Counted from the first letter of the stretch, positions 25,695 to 48,810 are shown. The stretch is 64,000 bases of DNA from Listeria immobilis (GCF_014322765.1 NZ_JAASTZ010000007.1:62001-126000), one strand, 5' to 3'. Translations and numbers: made by a program. The notes: generated from the sequence alone by a model not told the origin.

Positions 25695-26342
25695 ATGAAA
25701 TATATTGAATTCTATGATTATGTGAAGAGAGATGCCATTATTTATACATATTTACTGAGTAATTTTTCTCACGTATTTAAAAAAATAAAAGCATGGGAGA
25801 GCATTACAGTTGATCGTGATCATATTCTATTAATGAAGAAAGGCACTTTAATAGAAGAAAGTGCTGGTAAGAAAAAAGGAATCGCTCGCTGTTTCTTTCA
25901 AAAAAGCTTTATTTTCCCAACTCGGAATTCACTGGAGTTGAAGGCTTTAGAAACAACGGAAATTTGCCTTATACCTGCTGAAACAGTTTTCGGTAAATTA
26001 GAGAAGGAACAAATATTATCAGTATTTTTCTTGCAAATAGCAGAAAAAAACGAACAAGATTTAAAACGCCAAGAATTGCTAGGAACAGAAGCTTCTAGGA
26101 ACAAAATTATTTCTACACTTAATTTCTTACTAGAAAATGGTTTAACCAATAAGAAAATGCCAGTTTTTTCTGACTGGCTTCATATAAATATTTTAGCAAA
26201 ATTAGCAAACTGTTCAGTTCCTACAACATCATCAGTTGTAAACGAATTACACAATAAAGGAATACTAGATATTAAATCATCACCATGGAGACTGACAAGC
26301 AGGGAGAACAAGATTGATTATTTGGAAAAAGAAGCCTTGTAA
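25695..26342 (+). CDS. Crp/Fnr-family-like transcriptional regulator
   Basis: A 215-residue protein with a cupin-like N-terminal domain (about 15-125) and a C-terminal winged helix (about 145-205) containing ILAKLANCSVPTTSSVVNEL and the wing KGILDIKSSPWRL. It resembles the many Crp/PrfA-type paralogues of Listeria. The cyclic-nucleotide phosphate cassette is not evident and there is no N-terminal Fnr cysteine cluster, so the effector is unknown. It sits 117 bases upstream of the exoprotein/F1-ATPase operon and is its likely regulator by position. Confidence 0.8.
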   Translation: MKYIEFYDYVKRDAIIYTYLLSNFSHVFKKIKAWESITVDRDHILLMKKGTLIEESAGKKKGIARCFFQKSFIFPTRNSLELKALETTEICLIPAETVFGKLEKEQILSVFFLQIAEKNEQDLKRQELLGTEASRNKIISTLNFLLENGLTNKKMPVFSDWLHINILAKLANCSVPTTSSVVNELHNKGILDIKSSPWRLTSRENKIDYLEKEAL

Positions 26343-26435
26343 TTTCAGATTAATTAATAGAAACAGTTTGCAAAGAAACGCAATACCGATAAGACACTTG
26401 AACGAAATGAGCCAAGCGTTTTGTTGGAAAAATAA

Positions 26436-34750
<8,315 letters not shown>

Positions 34751-34789
34751 CAGATGAGGTACGCATCTATCGTATCGTAATTCTCATAA

Positions 34790-40707
<5,918 letters not shown>

Positions 40708-40709
<2 letters not shown>

Positions 40710-40745
40710 AAAAAGTGCCCGCCCAAAAAATGAGTGCTTTTTTTA
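40708..40745 (+). terminator. probable terminator of the F1-like operon
   Basis: An A-rich arm with AGTGCCCGC pairs with GAGTGCT, using two G-U pairs, then a seven-T run. It overlaps the stop of the last operon gene. Confidence 0.6.
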
Positions 40746-40802
40746 GCTTTAGATATACATTCATTAAAAATGATATACCAGTAACAAATTAAGTTATGTT
40801 TT

Positions 40803-40868
40803 TTGAGCAAAAAGGAATACACAATATAATATAAAGGGACCAACCTTCATTGAGCGGGTTGGTTTTTT
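40803..40868 (+). promoter_or_regulatory. promoter directly followed by a terminator hairpin
   Basis: TTGAGC (40803), 16 bases, TATAAT (40825-40830), then CCAACC (40840-40845) pairing with GGTTGG (40857-40862) and six T. The transcript would be only ~32 bases. This could be an attenuator in front of the PTS regulator gene or a tiny RNA. The hairpin may instead be a backup terminator of the upstream operon. Confidence 0.5.
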
Positions 40869-40995
40869 AGTATGTCAAAATGGCTAGTTGCTTTATTTAA
40901 CAAAATGTATAATTAATATCACGAACTATCAATTCAAAAGGAGTTTCATTAGACTTGTAGTTTTTGTAAAAATTTATTTCGAATTATGTAAATTG

Positions 40996-41009
40996 TGGAA
41001 GTGCTTACA
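40996..41009. promoter_or_regulatory. cre-like site upstream of the PTS operon
   Basis: TGGAAGTGCTTACA is palindromic and matches the CcpA cre consensus (TGWAANCGNTNWCA) except at two positions. Its placement 70 bases before a sugar PTS operon makes catabolite repression plausible. Confidence 0.4.
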
Positions 41010-41081
41010 TGGCGGTAACATGATGTTAGGGGCAGGCCTTCTAAATCATTTTATCGCAACTAGTATAAAGGGGTGACCGAA

Positions 41082-43112
41082 ATGTTAAGTGGCAGAATGA
41101 TACTAATCATAAAGTATTTAGAAGGCAAAAGTGAGTCAAGTATTCGTGATATCAGTAAAAAGCTAGAAATATCTGAGCGAAAAATCCGATATGATATTGA
41201 TAATATTAATGACGCACTAACGCTAAACCAATTAAAACCAATTTTAAAGGAGGGAAAAGGAAGATTAATTTCACCAGTTGATTTGGTCAAATTAGTACGG
41301 GAGGAAAACGAAGCGTATATATTTACCCCGCAAGAAAGAATTCATATTTTGCAGTACTTACTATTTTTCAATATTAAAAAAGTGAATTTAGAACATTTAA
41401 GCAAATGGATGGGTGTTTCGCGGACAACCATAAAAAAAGATTTATTGCTTTTGGAAGAAACTCTTCAAAAAATAAACCTTCAATTGGAGTATAAGCAAGG
41501 ATACATTTTGAAAGGGAATGAAAGCGTTATTTTAAATGAGCGCGTTCGGATTTTACGTGAGTATATTGATTTGATTCAAAATGAAAATAACGAAACTAAT
41601 CTTTATAGTAAGCGGATGTTGAGTGAGATAAAAATTTCATTAAAAGAAATTGATCTAAATGGAGTGAATAAATGGTCCAAGCAACTGCTAAAACAAATGG
41701 GTTGGATCCTCAATGATGAATCATATTATTGGTACTTAGCAAATATTTTAGTTTTTTGCTGGTATATAAAAAATAATATCGAAAATCCATTAAAAGACAC
41801 TAAGTTAGTGCTTCCGATATTTAAGCCACAACTCATTCAAAGTATGGAAATGATTTTGGATTATAAGTTCACACAGGAACAGTTAAATATTTTAGTGGGT
41901 TTTGTGTTCTTCACGAATAAGTATGCAAGCTTAAATGAAGAGATGGACTTGATTACAACTGAAACATTAGTAAATTCACTTATAAATGCAATGAGCGAAG
42001 AACTAAACTTACCATTTCTAGAAGATGCTATTTTATACAAAGGTCTTTTAAATCATGTAGCGCCGTTGATTGAGCGAGTGAGGAAAAATGTGCAAATTTA
42101 TGAAGATACTTTTGATGTTATTCCAGCAGAATTTTTATATGTTTTTCATGCAACGAGTAAAGCGATTAAAACCATACCAATACTAGAAAAGGTTGAAAAT
42201 GAAAATGAGATATCCTTACTTTCAATCCACTTTTTAGCAAGTATTCAACGGAATCAACGAGAAGAAAAGCAGCAGGTATTACTAGTTTGTGGTCTAGGAT
42301 ACGGAGCAATCGCTATGATGAAAGATACGCTTAACAGTGAATATCAAATTGCGTTTGTTGCGACCATTCCAGAGTATATGTTAAAAGATTTTACGTCTTG
42401 GGAAGCGGTAGATTTAGTTATTACAACTGCCAAAATGGATACGCCTTTGCCAAAACCAACTATCAAAGTAAATCCAGTTTTAAAAGAATGTGATTTTGTG
42501 GAATTGGAAAAGCAAGGTTTAAAAAAGAAAAACATTTTAACTAGTTATTTTGCTATTAATAAGCGACTTAGTTTTCTAGAAAGTTCTGTTAAGCAACAAG
42601 TAATCAGCGTAATCAAAGAAGAACTAGGTTATGGGCATGTGAGTATTCCAAATCGAAAACTAGGATTAAGTGACCTCATCGGAACAGATGCCATTCGGAT
42701 TATCTCGAAAAAAGCAACTTGGCAAGAAATAATTCAGTCTGCTACGAAGTTACTCTCAGATAATCAGTTCGTTCATCCTGAATATGCAAATAATATCATT
42801 GAAATACAAGAGGAATTAGGCTTTTATTCAGTGAAAGATGAGGAATTTGCTTTATTTCATGGAAATGATAGTAGTTTAGTTCAAATGAACAGTATGGCAC
42901 TGCTGATAAGTAAACAACCCATTATTTTTGGTACTAAACAAGCGAAAGTGGTTTTTATTCTTGCAAGTAAAGATAAAAAAGAGCAGATTCCAGCGATTAT
43001 CACATTAACAAAAATGACCTATCAAACAGACTTTATTTCGCAGTTAGAACAAGCGAAAACACCTATCGAAGCAGACCAGATTATTAAAAAATATGAGGAG
43101 GAGGTTAGATAG
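41082..43112 (+). CDS. PRD-containing PTS operon activator (MtlR/LicR type)
   Basis: A ~676-residue activator. N-terminal helix-turn-helix domains include SIRDISKKLEISERKIRYDI and VSRTTIKKDL. Two PRD domains cover about 170-390. An EIIB-like domain has VLLVCGLGYGAIAMM with its Cys (~405), and a C-terminal EIIA-like domain holds ALFHGNDSSL. Phosphorylation by HPr and the cognate EIIB/EIIA controls such proteins. The ATG at 41082 fits the AAAGGGG site; the GTG nine bases earlier overlaps that site. It should activate the fructose-type PTS genes behind it. Confidence 0.9.
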   Translation: MLSGRMILIIKYLEGKSESSIRDISKKLEISERKIRYDIDNINDALTLNQLKPILKEGKGRLISPVDLVKLVREENEAYIFTPQERIHILQYLLFFNIKKVNLEHLSKWMGVSRTTIKKDLLLLEETLQKINLQLEYKQGYILKGNESVILNERVRILREYIDLIQNENNETNLYSKRMLSEIKISLKEIDLNGVNKWSKQLLKQMGWILNDESYYWYLANILVFCWYIKNNIENPLKDTKLVLPIFKPQLIQSMEMILDYKFTQEQLNILVGFVFFTNKYASLNEEMDLITTETLVNSLINAMSEELNLPFLEDAILYKGLLNHVAPLIERVRKNVQIYEDTFDVIPAEFLYVFHATSKAIKTIPILEKVENENEISLLSIHFLASIQRNQREEKQQVLLVCGLGYGAIAMMKDTLNSEYQIAFVATIPEYMLKDFTSWEAVDLVITTAKMDTPLPKPTIKVNPVLKECDFVELEKQGLKKKNILTSYFAINKRLSFLESSVKQQVISVIKEELGYGHVSIPNRKLGLSDLIGTDAIRIISKKATWQEIIQSATKLLSDNQFVHPEYANNIIEIQEELGFYSVKDEEFALFHGNDSSLVQMNSMALLISKQPIIFGTKQAKVVFILASKDKKEQIPAIITLTKMTYQTDFISQLEQAKTPIEADQIIKKYEEEVR

Positions 43113-43113
43113 T

Positions 43114-43566
43114 ATGAGCATGAAAATCGATTTCTTGTCCATTTCTAACTTAGAAGTGAAAACGAAAGAAGAAGCCATTCTAGCATTAGTAGATGTGTTA
43201 GATCAAGCCAACTATTTGGGAAATAAAAAACTTTTTGAAAAAGATATCTTAGAAAGAGAAGCAACACTTTCGACATATATTGGGCATGAAATTGGCTTAC
43301 CCCATGCCCAGAGTAGCGGTGTAGAGCGTCCTTGTGTAGTGATTGGAAAACTAAGTCAGCCAGTAAGATGGACGACAGAAGATGAATTCGTCCAGTTGGT
43401 TTTTTTAATTGCAGTTCCAGAAGAAAATGAAGGCAATTTACATTTAAAAGTGCTTTCCAAGTTAGCAAGATTATTAATGCATGATGATTTCCGGACGCAA
43501 TTAAGTGAGCTTGACGATGCAGCAACAATGGCTTTACTAAATAAAAGTGTGAAGGAGGATAACTAA
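43114..43566 (+). CDS. PTS system fructose/mannitol-type IIA component
   Basis: A 150-residue EIIA-2 domain. The phospho-acceptor His64 is in GHEIGLPHAQ, the family motif. It receives phosphate from HPr and passes it to the IIB encoded two genes on. The ATG at 43114 follows GAGGAGG, one base after the activator stop; upstream in-frame ATG codons overlap that site. Part of a split IIA-IIC-IIB set. Confidence 0.93.
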   Translation: MSMKIDFLSISNLEVKTKEEAILALVDVLDQANYLGNKKLFEKDILEREATLSTYIGHEIGLPHAQSSGVERPCVVIGKLSQPVRWTTEDEFVQLVFLIAVPEENEGNLHLKVLSKLARLLMHDDFRTQLSELDDAATMALLNKSVKEDN

Positions 43567-44628
43567 ATGAGAACACTTAAATTTTTGCAGAAACATTTGA
43601 TGACCGCCACTTCTTACATGATTCCATTTGTCGTAGCAGGGGGGATACTTTTCGCACTATCCGTTATGTTAAGCGGACAAGCAGCAGTACCAGATGCAGG
43701 TTGGCTTGCAAAATTAAATCAGATTGGTGCAGCTGGACTGGCACTTTTTGTTCCAATTTTAGGTGGTTACATAGCATTTAGTATGGCTGATAAACCAGGG
43801 CTAGCACCAGGGATGATTGGTGCATATTTAGCAAATGAAATTGGTGCAGGATTTATTGGCGGGATTGTCGCTGGTTTCCTGGCAGGTTTTGTAGTTAATC
43901 AGTTGAAAAGAATCAAATTATCGACTTCGATGAAAACATTAGGATCCATTTTTATTTATCCGCTTGTCGGAACATTGATCACCGGGGGGATAATAGTTTT
44001 CCTCATTGGCGAACCAATTTCTGGCTTTATGGACTGGATGACAAGTGCTTTAAATAGCTTATCAGGTGCGGCGAAGGTTCCACTTGGAGCACTGCTTGGA
44101 GCAATGATTTCCTTTGATATGGGCGGTCCAGTCAATAAAGTAGCAGCAACATTTGCGCAGACACAAGTAGATACGCTTCCCTACTTAATGGGTGGTGTTG
44201 GTGTAGCGATTTGTGTACCTCCACTAGGACTTGGAGCGGCAACATTACTTTTCCCTAAAAAATTTACTCGTGTAGAAAGAGACTCTGGTATTGCGGCTCT
44301 AATTATGGGAAGTGTGGGAATAACGGAAGGTGCCATCCCATTTGCAACAGCTGATCCGTTACGGGTTATACCTTCCATAATGACCGGAGCGATTGTTGGG
44401 AATATATCGGCGTTCTTATTTGGTTGTTTGAATCATGCACCATGGGGAGGGCTCATTGTACTTCCGGTAGTAGAAAATCGGATTGGCTATGTCATTTCGA
44501 TTGCCTTAGGAGCCGTTGTAACAGCGGTTATGCTTAGGATATTGAAAAAAGATGCAACCGAGCTGGATGAGGCACTGGAAGAAGGTCAAGAAATTGATGA
44601 TTTAGATATTAATTTTGAAGATATTTAG
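43567..44628 (+). CDS. PTS system fructose-type IIC permease
   Basis: A 353-residue membrane permease, about nine helices, of the fructose/2-O-alpha-mannosyl-glycerate IIC family. Typical features are KFLQKHLMTATSYMIPFVVAGG at the start (given here split: KFLQKHLMTATSYM, IPFVVAGG), FDMGGPVNKVA and EGAIPFA. It imports and phosphorylates a sugar with its IIA and IIB partners. The sugar is unknown; the linked GatZ-like protein suggests a ketose or hexitol route. It directly abuts the IIA gene. Confidence 0.92.
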   Translation: MRTLKFLQKHLMTATSYMIPFVVAGGILFALSVMLSGQAAVPDAGWLAKLNQIGAAGLALFVPILGGYIAFSMADKPGLAPGMIGAYLANEIGAGFIGGIVAGFLAGFVVNQLKRIKLSTSMKTLGSIFIYPLVGTLITGGIIVFLIGEPISGFMDWMTSALNSLSGAAKVPLGALLGAMISFDMGGPVNKVAATFAQTQVDTLPYLMGGVGVAICVPPLGLGAATLLFPKKFTRVERDSGIAALIMGSVGITEGAIPFATADPLRVIPSIMTGAIVGNISAFLFGCLNHAPWGGLIVLPVVENRIGYVISIALGAVVTAVMLRILKKDATELDEALEEGQEIDDLDINFEDI

Positions 44629-44643
44629 AAAGGATGATAATTA

Positions 44644-44952
44644 ATGAAAATTGTAGCAGTAACATCTTGTCCAAGTGGAGTAGCGCATACGTATATGTCA
44701 GCAGAATCACTCGAACTTTCTGCAAAAAAAATGGGCGTTACTATCAAAGTAGAAACACAAGGCTCTTCAGGAATTGAAAATAAATTAACTGCTAAAGAAA
44801 TTGAGGAAGCAGATTGCGTCATTATTACAAATGATGTGGAAATTAGAGAAAGTCAACGTTTTAAAGGTAAAAAAGTAGTGAAAATGAGTGTTTCCGATAT
44901 TATTAAAAAATCTGACGCACTTATTAAAAAACTACAAACAATGTTTTCATAA
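44644..44952 (+). CDS. PTS system fructose-type IIB component
   Basis: A 102-residue EIIB of the fructose class. The phosphocysteine loop is AVTSCPSGVAHTYMSAESL, with Cys9. It hands phosphate from IIA to the incoming sugar in IIC. RBS AAAGGATG before ATG, 15 bases after the IIC stop. Confidence 0.94.
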   Translation: MKIVAVTSCPSGVAHTYMSAESLELSAKKMGVTIKVETQGSSGIENKLTAKEIEEADCVIITNDVEIRESQRFKGKKVVKMSVSDIIKKSDALIKKLQTMFS

Positions 44953-44978
44953 AATTAAATTCTAGGAGGAACAAATAA

Positions 44979-46247
44979 TTGAAATTACCTATTAAAAAAG
45001 CAGTCGAATCCCTTTTAAAATTACAAACAACCGGAGATAGCGCAACGCTTATTGGCGTTGGTCCAATGTCACGAAATCTACTACAAGCAAGTTTTGAATT
45101 AGCGAAAGAAGATGACTATCCATTAATGTTTATTGCAAGTCGAAATCAAGTGGATGCAGATGAACTTGGTGGAGGTTATGTGAATGGTTGGAATCAATTT
45201 AGTTTTATTGAAGCCATTAAAGAAGTTGCGGATGAAGTAGCCTTTGATGGATTGTACTATGTCTGTCGTGACCACGGAGGCCCTTGGCAACGTGATCAAG
45301 AACGAAATGAGCATTTACCTACAGAAAAGGCAATGGAGCTTGGTAAGCAGTCGTATGTAGCTGATATTGAGGCGGGATTCGATTTACTGATGATTGATCC
45401 AACGAAAGACCCATTTGAAATTGGCAAAGTAATCCCACTGGAAACAGTGTTAGAGCGCACAGTGGACTTAATTGCCTTTTGTGAAGCGGAACGGAAAAAG
45501 CGTAATCTCCCGGAAATTGGCTATGAAGTAGGAACGGAAGAGACAAACGGCGGGCTAACCTCTACTGAAACATATGAAAAATTTATTATTCAACTGAAAG
45601 AAGAACTTGAAAAACGCGATTTGCCATTACCAACTTTTATTGTTGGTCAAACGGGAACTTTAACACGGAAAACAGAGCAAGTTGGACATTTTAACTTTAA
45701 AAATGCGTATGATTTAGCGCAAATGGCGAAGAAATATGGTGTTGGATTAAAAGAGCATAACGGTGACTATTTGGATGATGTGACGCTTCTCGAGCATATC
45801 CCATCTGAAATTACTGCAACGAATGTAGCGCCACAATATGGTACAGAAGAAACGAGAGCATACTTGAAACTAGTGGAATTGGAGCGGAGATTAGCAGAAA
45901 ATGGCTTAATTAAAAACCCTTCAAATACACGTGAAGTCTTACTCGTACAATCTATTAAGAGTGAACGCTGGCGCAAGTGGATGCTAGATGGACAAAAAGA
46001 TATTACCGTTAATGAAATTATGCAAGATGACGAACTATCACTGGAAATACTAGACATCGCAGGTCATTATACATTTAATGATGCCGCTGTTAAAAAAGAA
46101 ATAAATACTTTATATGCTAATTTAGCAGCCAATAATATTGATGGTAAGCGTTTTGTAATTGACCATATCAAGCGCCCAATCCGCAGTTACTCTGAATGTT
46201 ACAATCTAAAAGGCGCGACAACAAGAATTAAACAATTAGCTAAATAA
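44979..46247 (+). CDS. GatZ/KbaZ-like tagatose-bisphosphate aldolase subunit
   Basis: A 422-residue protein of the GatZ/KbaZ family, regarded as the non-catalytic, stabilising subunit of class II D-tagatose-1,6-bisphosphate aldolase. Features are VGPMSRNLLQASFELA, FIASRNQVD, CRDHGGPWQRD and GVGLKEHNGDYLDD. The catalytic GatY/KbaY partner is absent here, so it may act with an unlinked aldolase or have its own activity. TTG start behind CTAGGAGGAAC. It ends the PTS operon; order matches lmo0630-0634 from memory. Confidence 0.88.
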   Translation: MKLPIKKAVESLLKLQTTGDSATLIGVGPMSRNLLQASFELAKEDDYPLMFIASRNQVDADELGGGYVNGWNQFSFIEAIKEVADEVAFDGLYYVCRDHGGPWQRDQERNEHLPTEKAMELGKQSYVADIEAGFDLLMIDPTKDPFEIGKVIPLETVLERTVDLIAFCEAERKKRNLPEIGYEVGTEETNGGLTSTETYEKFIIQLKEELEKRDLPLPTFIVGQTGTLTRKTEQVGHFNFKNAYDLAQMAKKYGVGLKEHNGDYLDDVTLLEHIPSEITATNVAPQYGTEETRAYLKLVELERRLAENGLIKNPSNTREVLLVQSIKSERWRKWMLDGQKDITVNEIMQDDELSLEILDIAGHYTFNDAAVKKEINTLYANLAANNIDGKRFVIDHIKRPIRSYSECYNLKGATTRIKQLAK

Positions 46248-46251
46248 TACG

Positions 46252-46287
46252 AGAAGAGTCTGGGCTTTTTGCCTAGGCTCTTCCTCA
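46252..46287 (+). terminator. hairpin at the end of the PTS operon
   Basis: GAAGAGTCTGGGC and GCCTAGGCTCTTC form a long imperfect stem just after the GatZ-like stop. The T-tract is poor, so termination strength is uncertain. Confidence 0.5.
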
Positions 46288-46340
46288 TATTGCGTTTTAA
46301 TGATAGAGTAAGAGAAGCGGCTATTTTGTAGGAGGAAAAC

Positions 46341-47045
46341 ATGATTAATCTGATTTTTGATATTGATGATACAGTATATGATCAATTAAAACCATTTGAA
46401 GATGCTTTTAAAACCGTTTTTGGTGATGAAAGCAAACTAGAAATCGAAAATTTATATATTAAAAGTCGTTTTTATAGCGATGAAGTGTACCACCGGGTTG
46501 TAGATGGGGAAATGCCAAAAGCAGAAATGCATATATACCGAATTACGCAAGCATTAAATGATTTTGATTACCAAATTACCAAAAAACAAGCAGAAATGTT
46601 CCAACAGGTTTATGAAAATAATCAACGGAAAATCACGCTTTTACCAGGAATAAAAGAAGTTCTTACGTGGGGGAAAAGCAGAAATGCGATGATGGGGATT
46701 ATTACGAATGGACCAAGCTTGCATCAACAGCATAAAATAAATGATTTATGTATAAATGACTGGATTCCAGCTGAAAACACTTTTATTTCTGGGAAAATTG
46801 GCTATGAAAAACCAGATAAACGTTTATTTGCGTTGGTAGAAGAGCAATTAGGAATGATTGGTTCAAAAACGTATTATATAGGAGATTCTTTTAAAAATGA
46901 TGTAATTGGGGCAAAACAAGCAGGATGGAATGCAATTTGGCTTAATCGACGTAAGCATCTAGCACCGAAAGACGCACTCTATCAACCCGAATATTCTGTT
47001 ACAAACGAAGAACAATTACTTGCTTTATTACAAAAATTAACTTGA
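46341..47045 (+). CDS. HAD-family phosphatase (YjjG/PynA-like)
   Basis: A 234-residue haloacid-dehalogenase hydrolase. Motif I is IFDIDDTVYD, with nucleophile Asp7 and Asp9. Motif II is GIITNGPSLHQ, motif III Lys is in GKIGYEKPDKR, and motif IV is YYIGDSFKNDVIGAKQAG. The helical cap domain (about 15-100) is of the C1 type. Substrate unknown; relatives dephosphorylate nucleotides or sugar phosphates. GGAGGAAA before ATG; its own terminator follows. Confidence 0.9.
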   Translation: MINLIFDIDDTVYDQLKPFEDAFKTVFGDESKLEIENLYIKSRFYSDEVYHRVVDGEMPKAEMHIYRITQALNDFDYQITKKQAEMFQQVYENNQRKITLLPGIKEVLTWGKSRNAMMGIITNGPSLHQQHKINDLCINDWIPAENTFISGKIGYEKPDKRLFALVEEQLGMIGSKTYYIGDSFKNDVIGAKQAGWNAIWLNRRKHLAPKDALYQPEYSVTNEEQLLALLQKLT

Positions 47046-47054
47046 TTTTTTATG

Positions 47055-47089
47055 AAAACTTCTTTCATTATTTGAAAGAGGTTTTTTTT
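47055..47089 (+). terminator. terminator of the HAD gene
   Basis: AAACTTCTTTC pairs with GAAAGAGGTTT, followed by a T-run, ten bases after the stop. Confidence 0.88.
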
Positions 47090-47090
47090 A

Positions 47091-47119
47091 TTGACAAATA
47101 AAACGAAAGAAGATATTAT
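47091..47119 (+). promoter_or_regulatory. promoter of the Rrf2-methyltransferase pair
   Basis: TTGACA (47091-47096), 17 bases, TATTAT (47114-47119). An AT-rich partial dyad with TTAAG/CTTTAATTAAG follows near the start point and is a candidate Rrf2 operator. Confidence 0.75.
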
Positions 47120-47154
47120 AGATACATTAAGTCTTTAATTAAGAGGGTGAGATA

Positions 47155-47571
47155 ATGAAATACTCAAAAGCAACTAATTATGCGTTACATACGATGGTAT
47201 ACTTAGCTAATTTATCTGCTGAAAAGACGGTAGGTGTGAAAGAACTTGCTATCAAACAAAATGTATCACCAACCTACCTTTCAAAAGTGCTGACGATGCT
47301 CGTAAAAGCTAGTTTTATCGAGTCAATAACTGGAGTAAATGGTGGATATAAATTAGCAAAACCAGCAAATGATATTAGTTTTTTAGACGTTATTCAAGCG
47401 ATTGAAGGGAAAACAGCTTTCTTTCATTGCGACCCTAAAAATCATGCCGAAAGTAAGCCACATTGTTTAATTGGAGAAGTCATGGACAATGCCGAGCAAC
47501 AAATGGAAGCTTATTTAAGTGAACAAACTATTGGAAGTATTGTCGTTGAAATCGAAAAACATCATCATTAA
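47155..47571 (+). CDS. Rrf2-family transcriptional regulator
   Basis: A 138-residue Rrf2 winged-helix protein. The N-terminal part is KYSKATNYALHTMVYLA, the recognition helix VSPTYLSKVLTMLVKA. The variable region holds only two cysteines (FHCDPKNHAESKPHCL), so it may not carry the three-Cys Fe-S cluster of IscR/NsrR. Relatives of this form sense thiol stress or metals. It is 12 bases upstream of a His-rich methyltransferase gene, presumably its target. Confidence 0.9.
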   Translation: MKYSKATNYALHTMVYLANLSAEKTVGVKELAIKQNVSPTYLSKVLTMLVKASFIESITGVNGGYKLAKPANDISFLDVIQAIEGKTAFFHCDPKNHAESKPHCLIGEVMDNAEQQMEAYLSEQTIGSIVVEIEKHHH

Positions 47572-47583
47572 AGGAGTGAGAAA

Positions 47584-48198
47584 ATGAATCATCACAATCA
47601 CCATAATCATCATCACAATCACCACGGAGAAGCTGGTTTTAAGCGAAAAGTCGATTATTTAGACCGTCCGGAACGCAAGGAAGTTTTGTCTCCGGAAGCA
47701 TTTATCCAAGAAGTGCCAGTGGATAAAGCAGACACTATACTGGATTTAGGTGCGGGAACAGGTTTTTTAACAATTCCAGCTGCAAAATTAGTGGATAATA
47801 CTGTTTTTGCTTTAGACTTGGATCCACAAATGTTAGCACTTATTCAGCAAAAAGCAGCAAACGAAAATTTAACAAATGTGGATGTTTTAGAAGCAAGTAT
47901 GGAGGAAATTCCGCTAGAAACTGGGACAATAAATATTGCACTTGCATCACTCGTACTCCATGAGGTAAGTTCGTTAAGCAAAGTCTTAAATGAAGTGAGC
48001 CGAGTGGTAAAAGCGGGCGGTTACTTCGCTTGTTTAGAATTCGACACAATAGGAACTGAATTAAAAGGTCCTCCAATGGAAATCCAGATTACAGCTAATA
48101 AGTTGGAACAGGCACTAGCTGATGCTGGCTTTGAAGTCGTAAAAAATTGGAACCTTCCAGAAGGCATGTATGTAACTATCGCCAAGAAAAAGAGATAA
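47584..48198 (+). CDS. class I SAM-dependent methyltransferase with a His-rich N terminus
   Basis: A 204-residue methyltransferase. Motif I is ILDLGAGTGFLTIPAA (about 52-67), with an acidic residue at FALDLDPQML (motif II) and LASLVLHEV (motif IV region), as in UbiE/COQ5-like enzymes. The first 14 residues are almost only His and Asn, a probable metal-binding tail. The substrate is unknown. It is cotranscribed with the Rrf2 regulator. RBS AAAGGAGTGAG. Confidence 0.88.
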   Translation: MNHHNHHNHHHNHHGEAGFKRKVDYLDRPERKEVLSPEAFIQEVPVDKADTILDLGAGTGFLTIPAAKLVDNTVFALDLDPQMLALIQQKAANENLTNVDVLEASMEEIPLETGTINIALASLVLHEVSSLSKVLNEVSRVVKAGGYFACLEFDTIGTELKGPPMEIQITANKLEQALADAGFEVVKNWNLPEGMYVTIAKKKR

Positions 48199-48220
48199 TT
48201 GCTGGCAAGGTAAACAGGGA

Positions 48221-48260
48221 AAGATTGATTTAAGATAATTGTTTTAAATCAATCTTCTTT
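48221..48260. terminator. bidirectional terminator
   Basis: AAGATTGATTTAA and TTAAATCAATCTT are a perfect 13-base stem between the convergent methyltransferase and GNAT genes. Confidence 0.75.
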
Positions 48261-48280
48261 GCAATGGAAGGTAAATTAGT

Positions 48281-48793
48281 TTATTTTTCTAAACGTTTAC
48301 TCATAATAATGTCTATTTGACGATCATCCCCCATGTAAAAAGCATGTTTCCCCTCTGCGCTAAAACCCAATTTTTCATAAAATTGAATAGCGTTTTTATT
48401 TTGTTCCCAGACACCTAACCATATTTTTTCTACATGTGTTTCTTTTGCGATTTTTAAAGCTTGGGTAAATAATTCCTTTCCTAATCCCCTGTTTTGATAT
48501 GCTTTTAATAGATAGATGCGTTCTATTTCGATAGTTTTACCTAGTATTTCTTCTGTTTGAGCTTCTTCTAGATTTAATTTTAAATATCCGGCGATTTCTT
48601 CTTGGTCATAAATAAAGTAAAAATAGGAATGCGGATTATCTAATTCTTTGCGCAATTTTTCTAAGGTAAAAATTGTTTTTAAGTAGGTATCAATATTTTC
48701 TGGTTTATTTTGTGCTCTAAATGTTTCATCAAATGTTTTATAGCTTATTTCTAATAATAGTTCTAAATCTGTTATTGTGCATAAACGTATCAT
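48281..48793 (-). CDS. GNAT-family N-acetyltransferase (spermidine acetyltransferase-like layout)
   Basis: A 170-residue acetyltransferase. IERIYLLKAYQNRGLGKELF is motif A, and LGVWEQNKNAIQFYEKLGF the conserved C-terminal part. The early SYKTFDETFRAQN resembles the PaiA-type subgroup that acetylates polyamines, but the substrate is not certain. It lies 17 bases downstream of a MarR gene on the same strand, so the pair is probably one operon. RBS TTGGAGGAAA. Confidence 0.88.
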   Translation of the reverse strand: MIRLCTITDLELLLEISYKTFDETFRAQNKPENIDTYLKTIFTLEKLRKELDNPHSYFYFIYDQEEIAGYLKLNLEEAQTEEILGKTIEIERIYLLKAYQNRGLGKELFTQALKIAKETHVEKIWLGVWEQNKNAIQFYEKLGFSAEGKHAFYMGDDRQIDIIMSKRLEK

Positions 48794-48810
48794 TATTTTT
48801 CCTCCAACAA

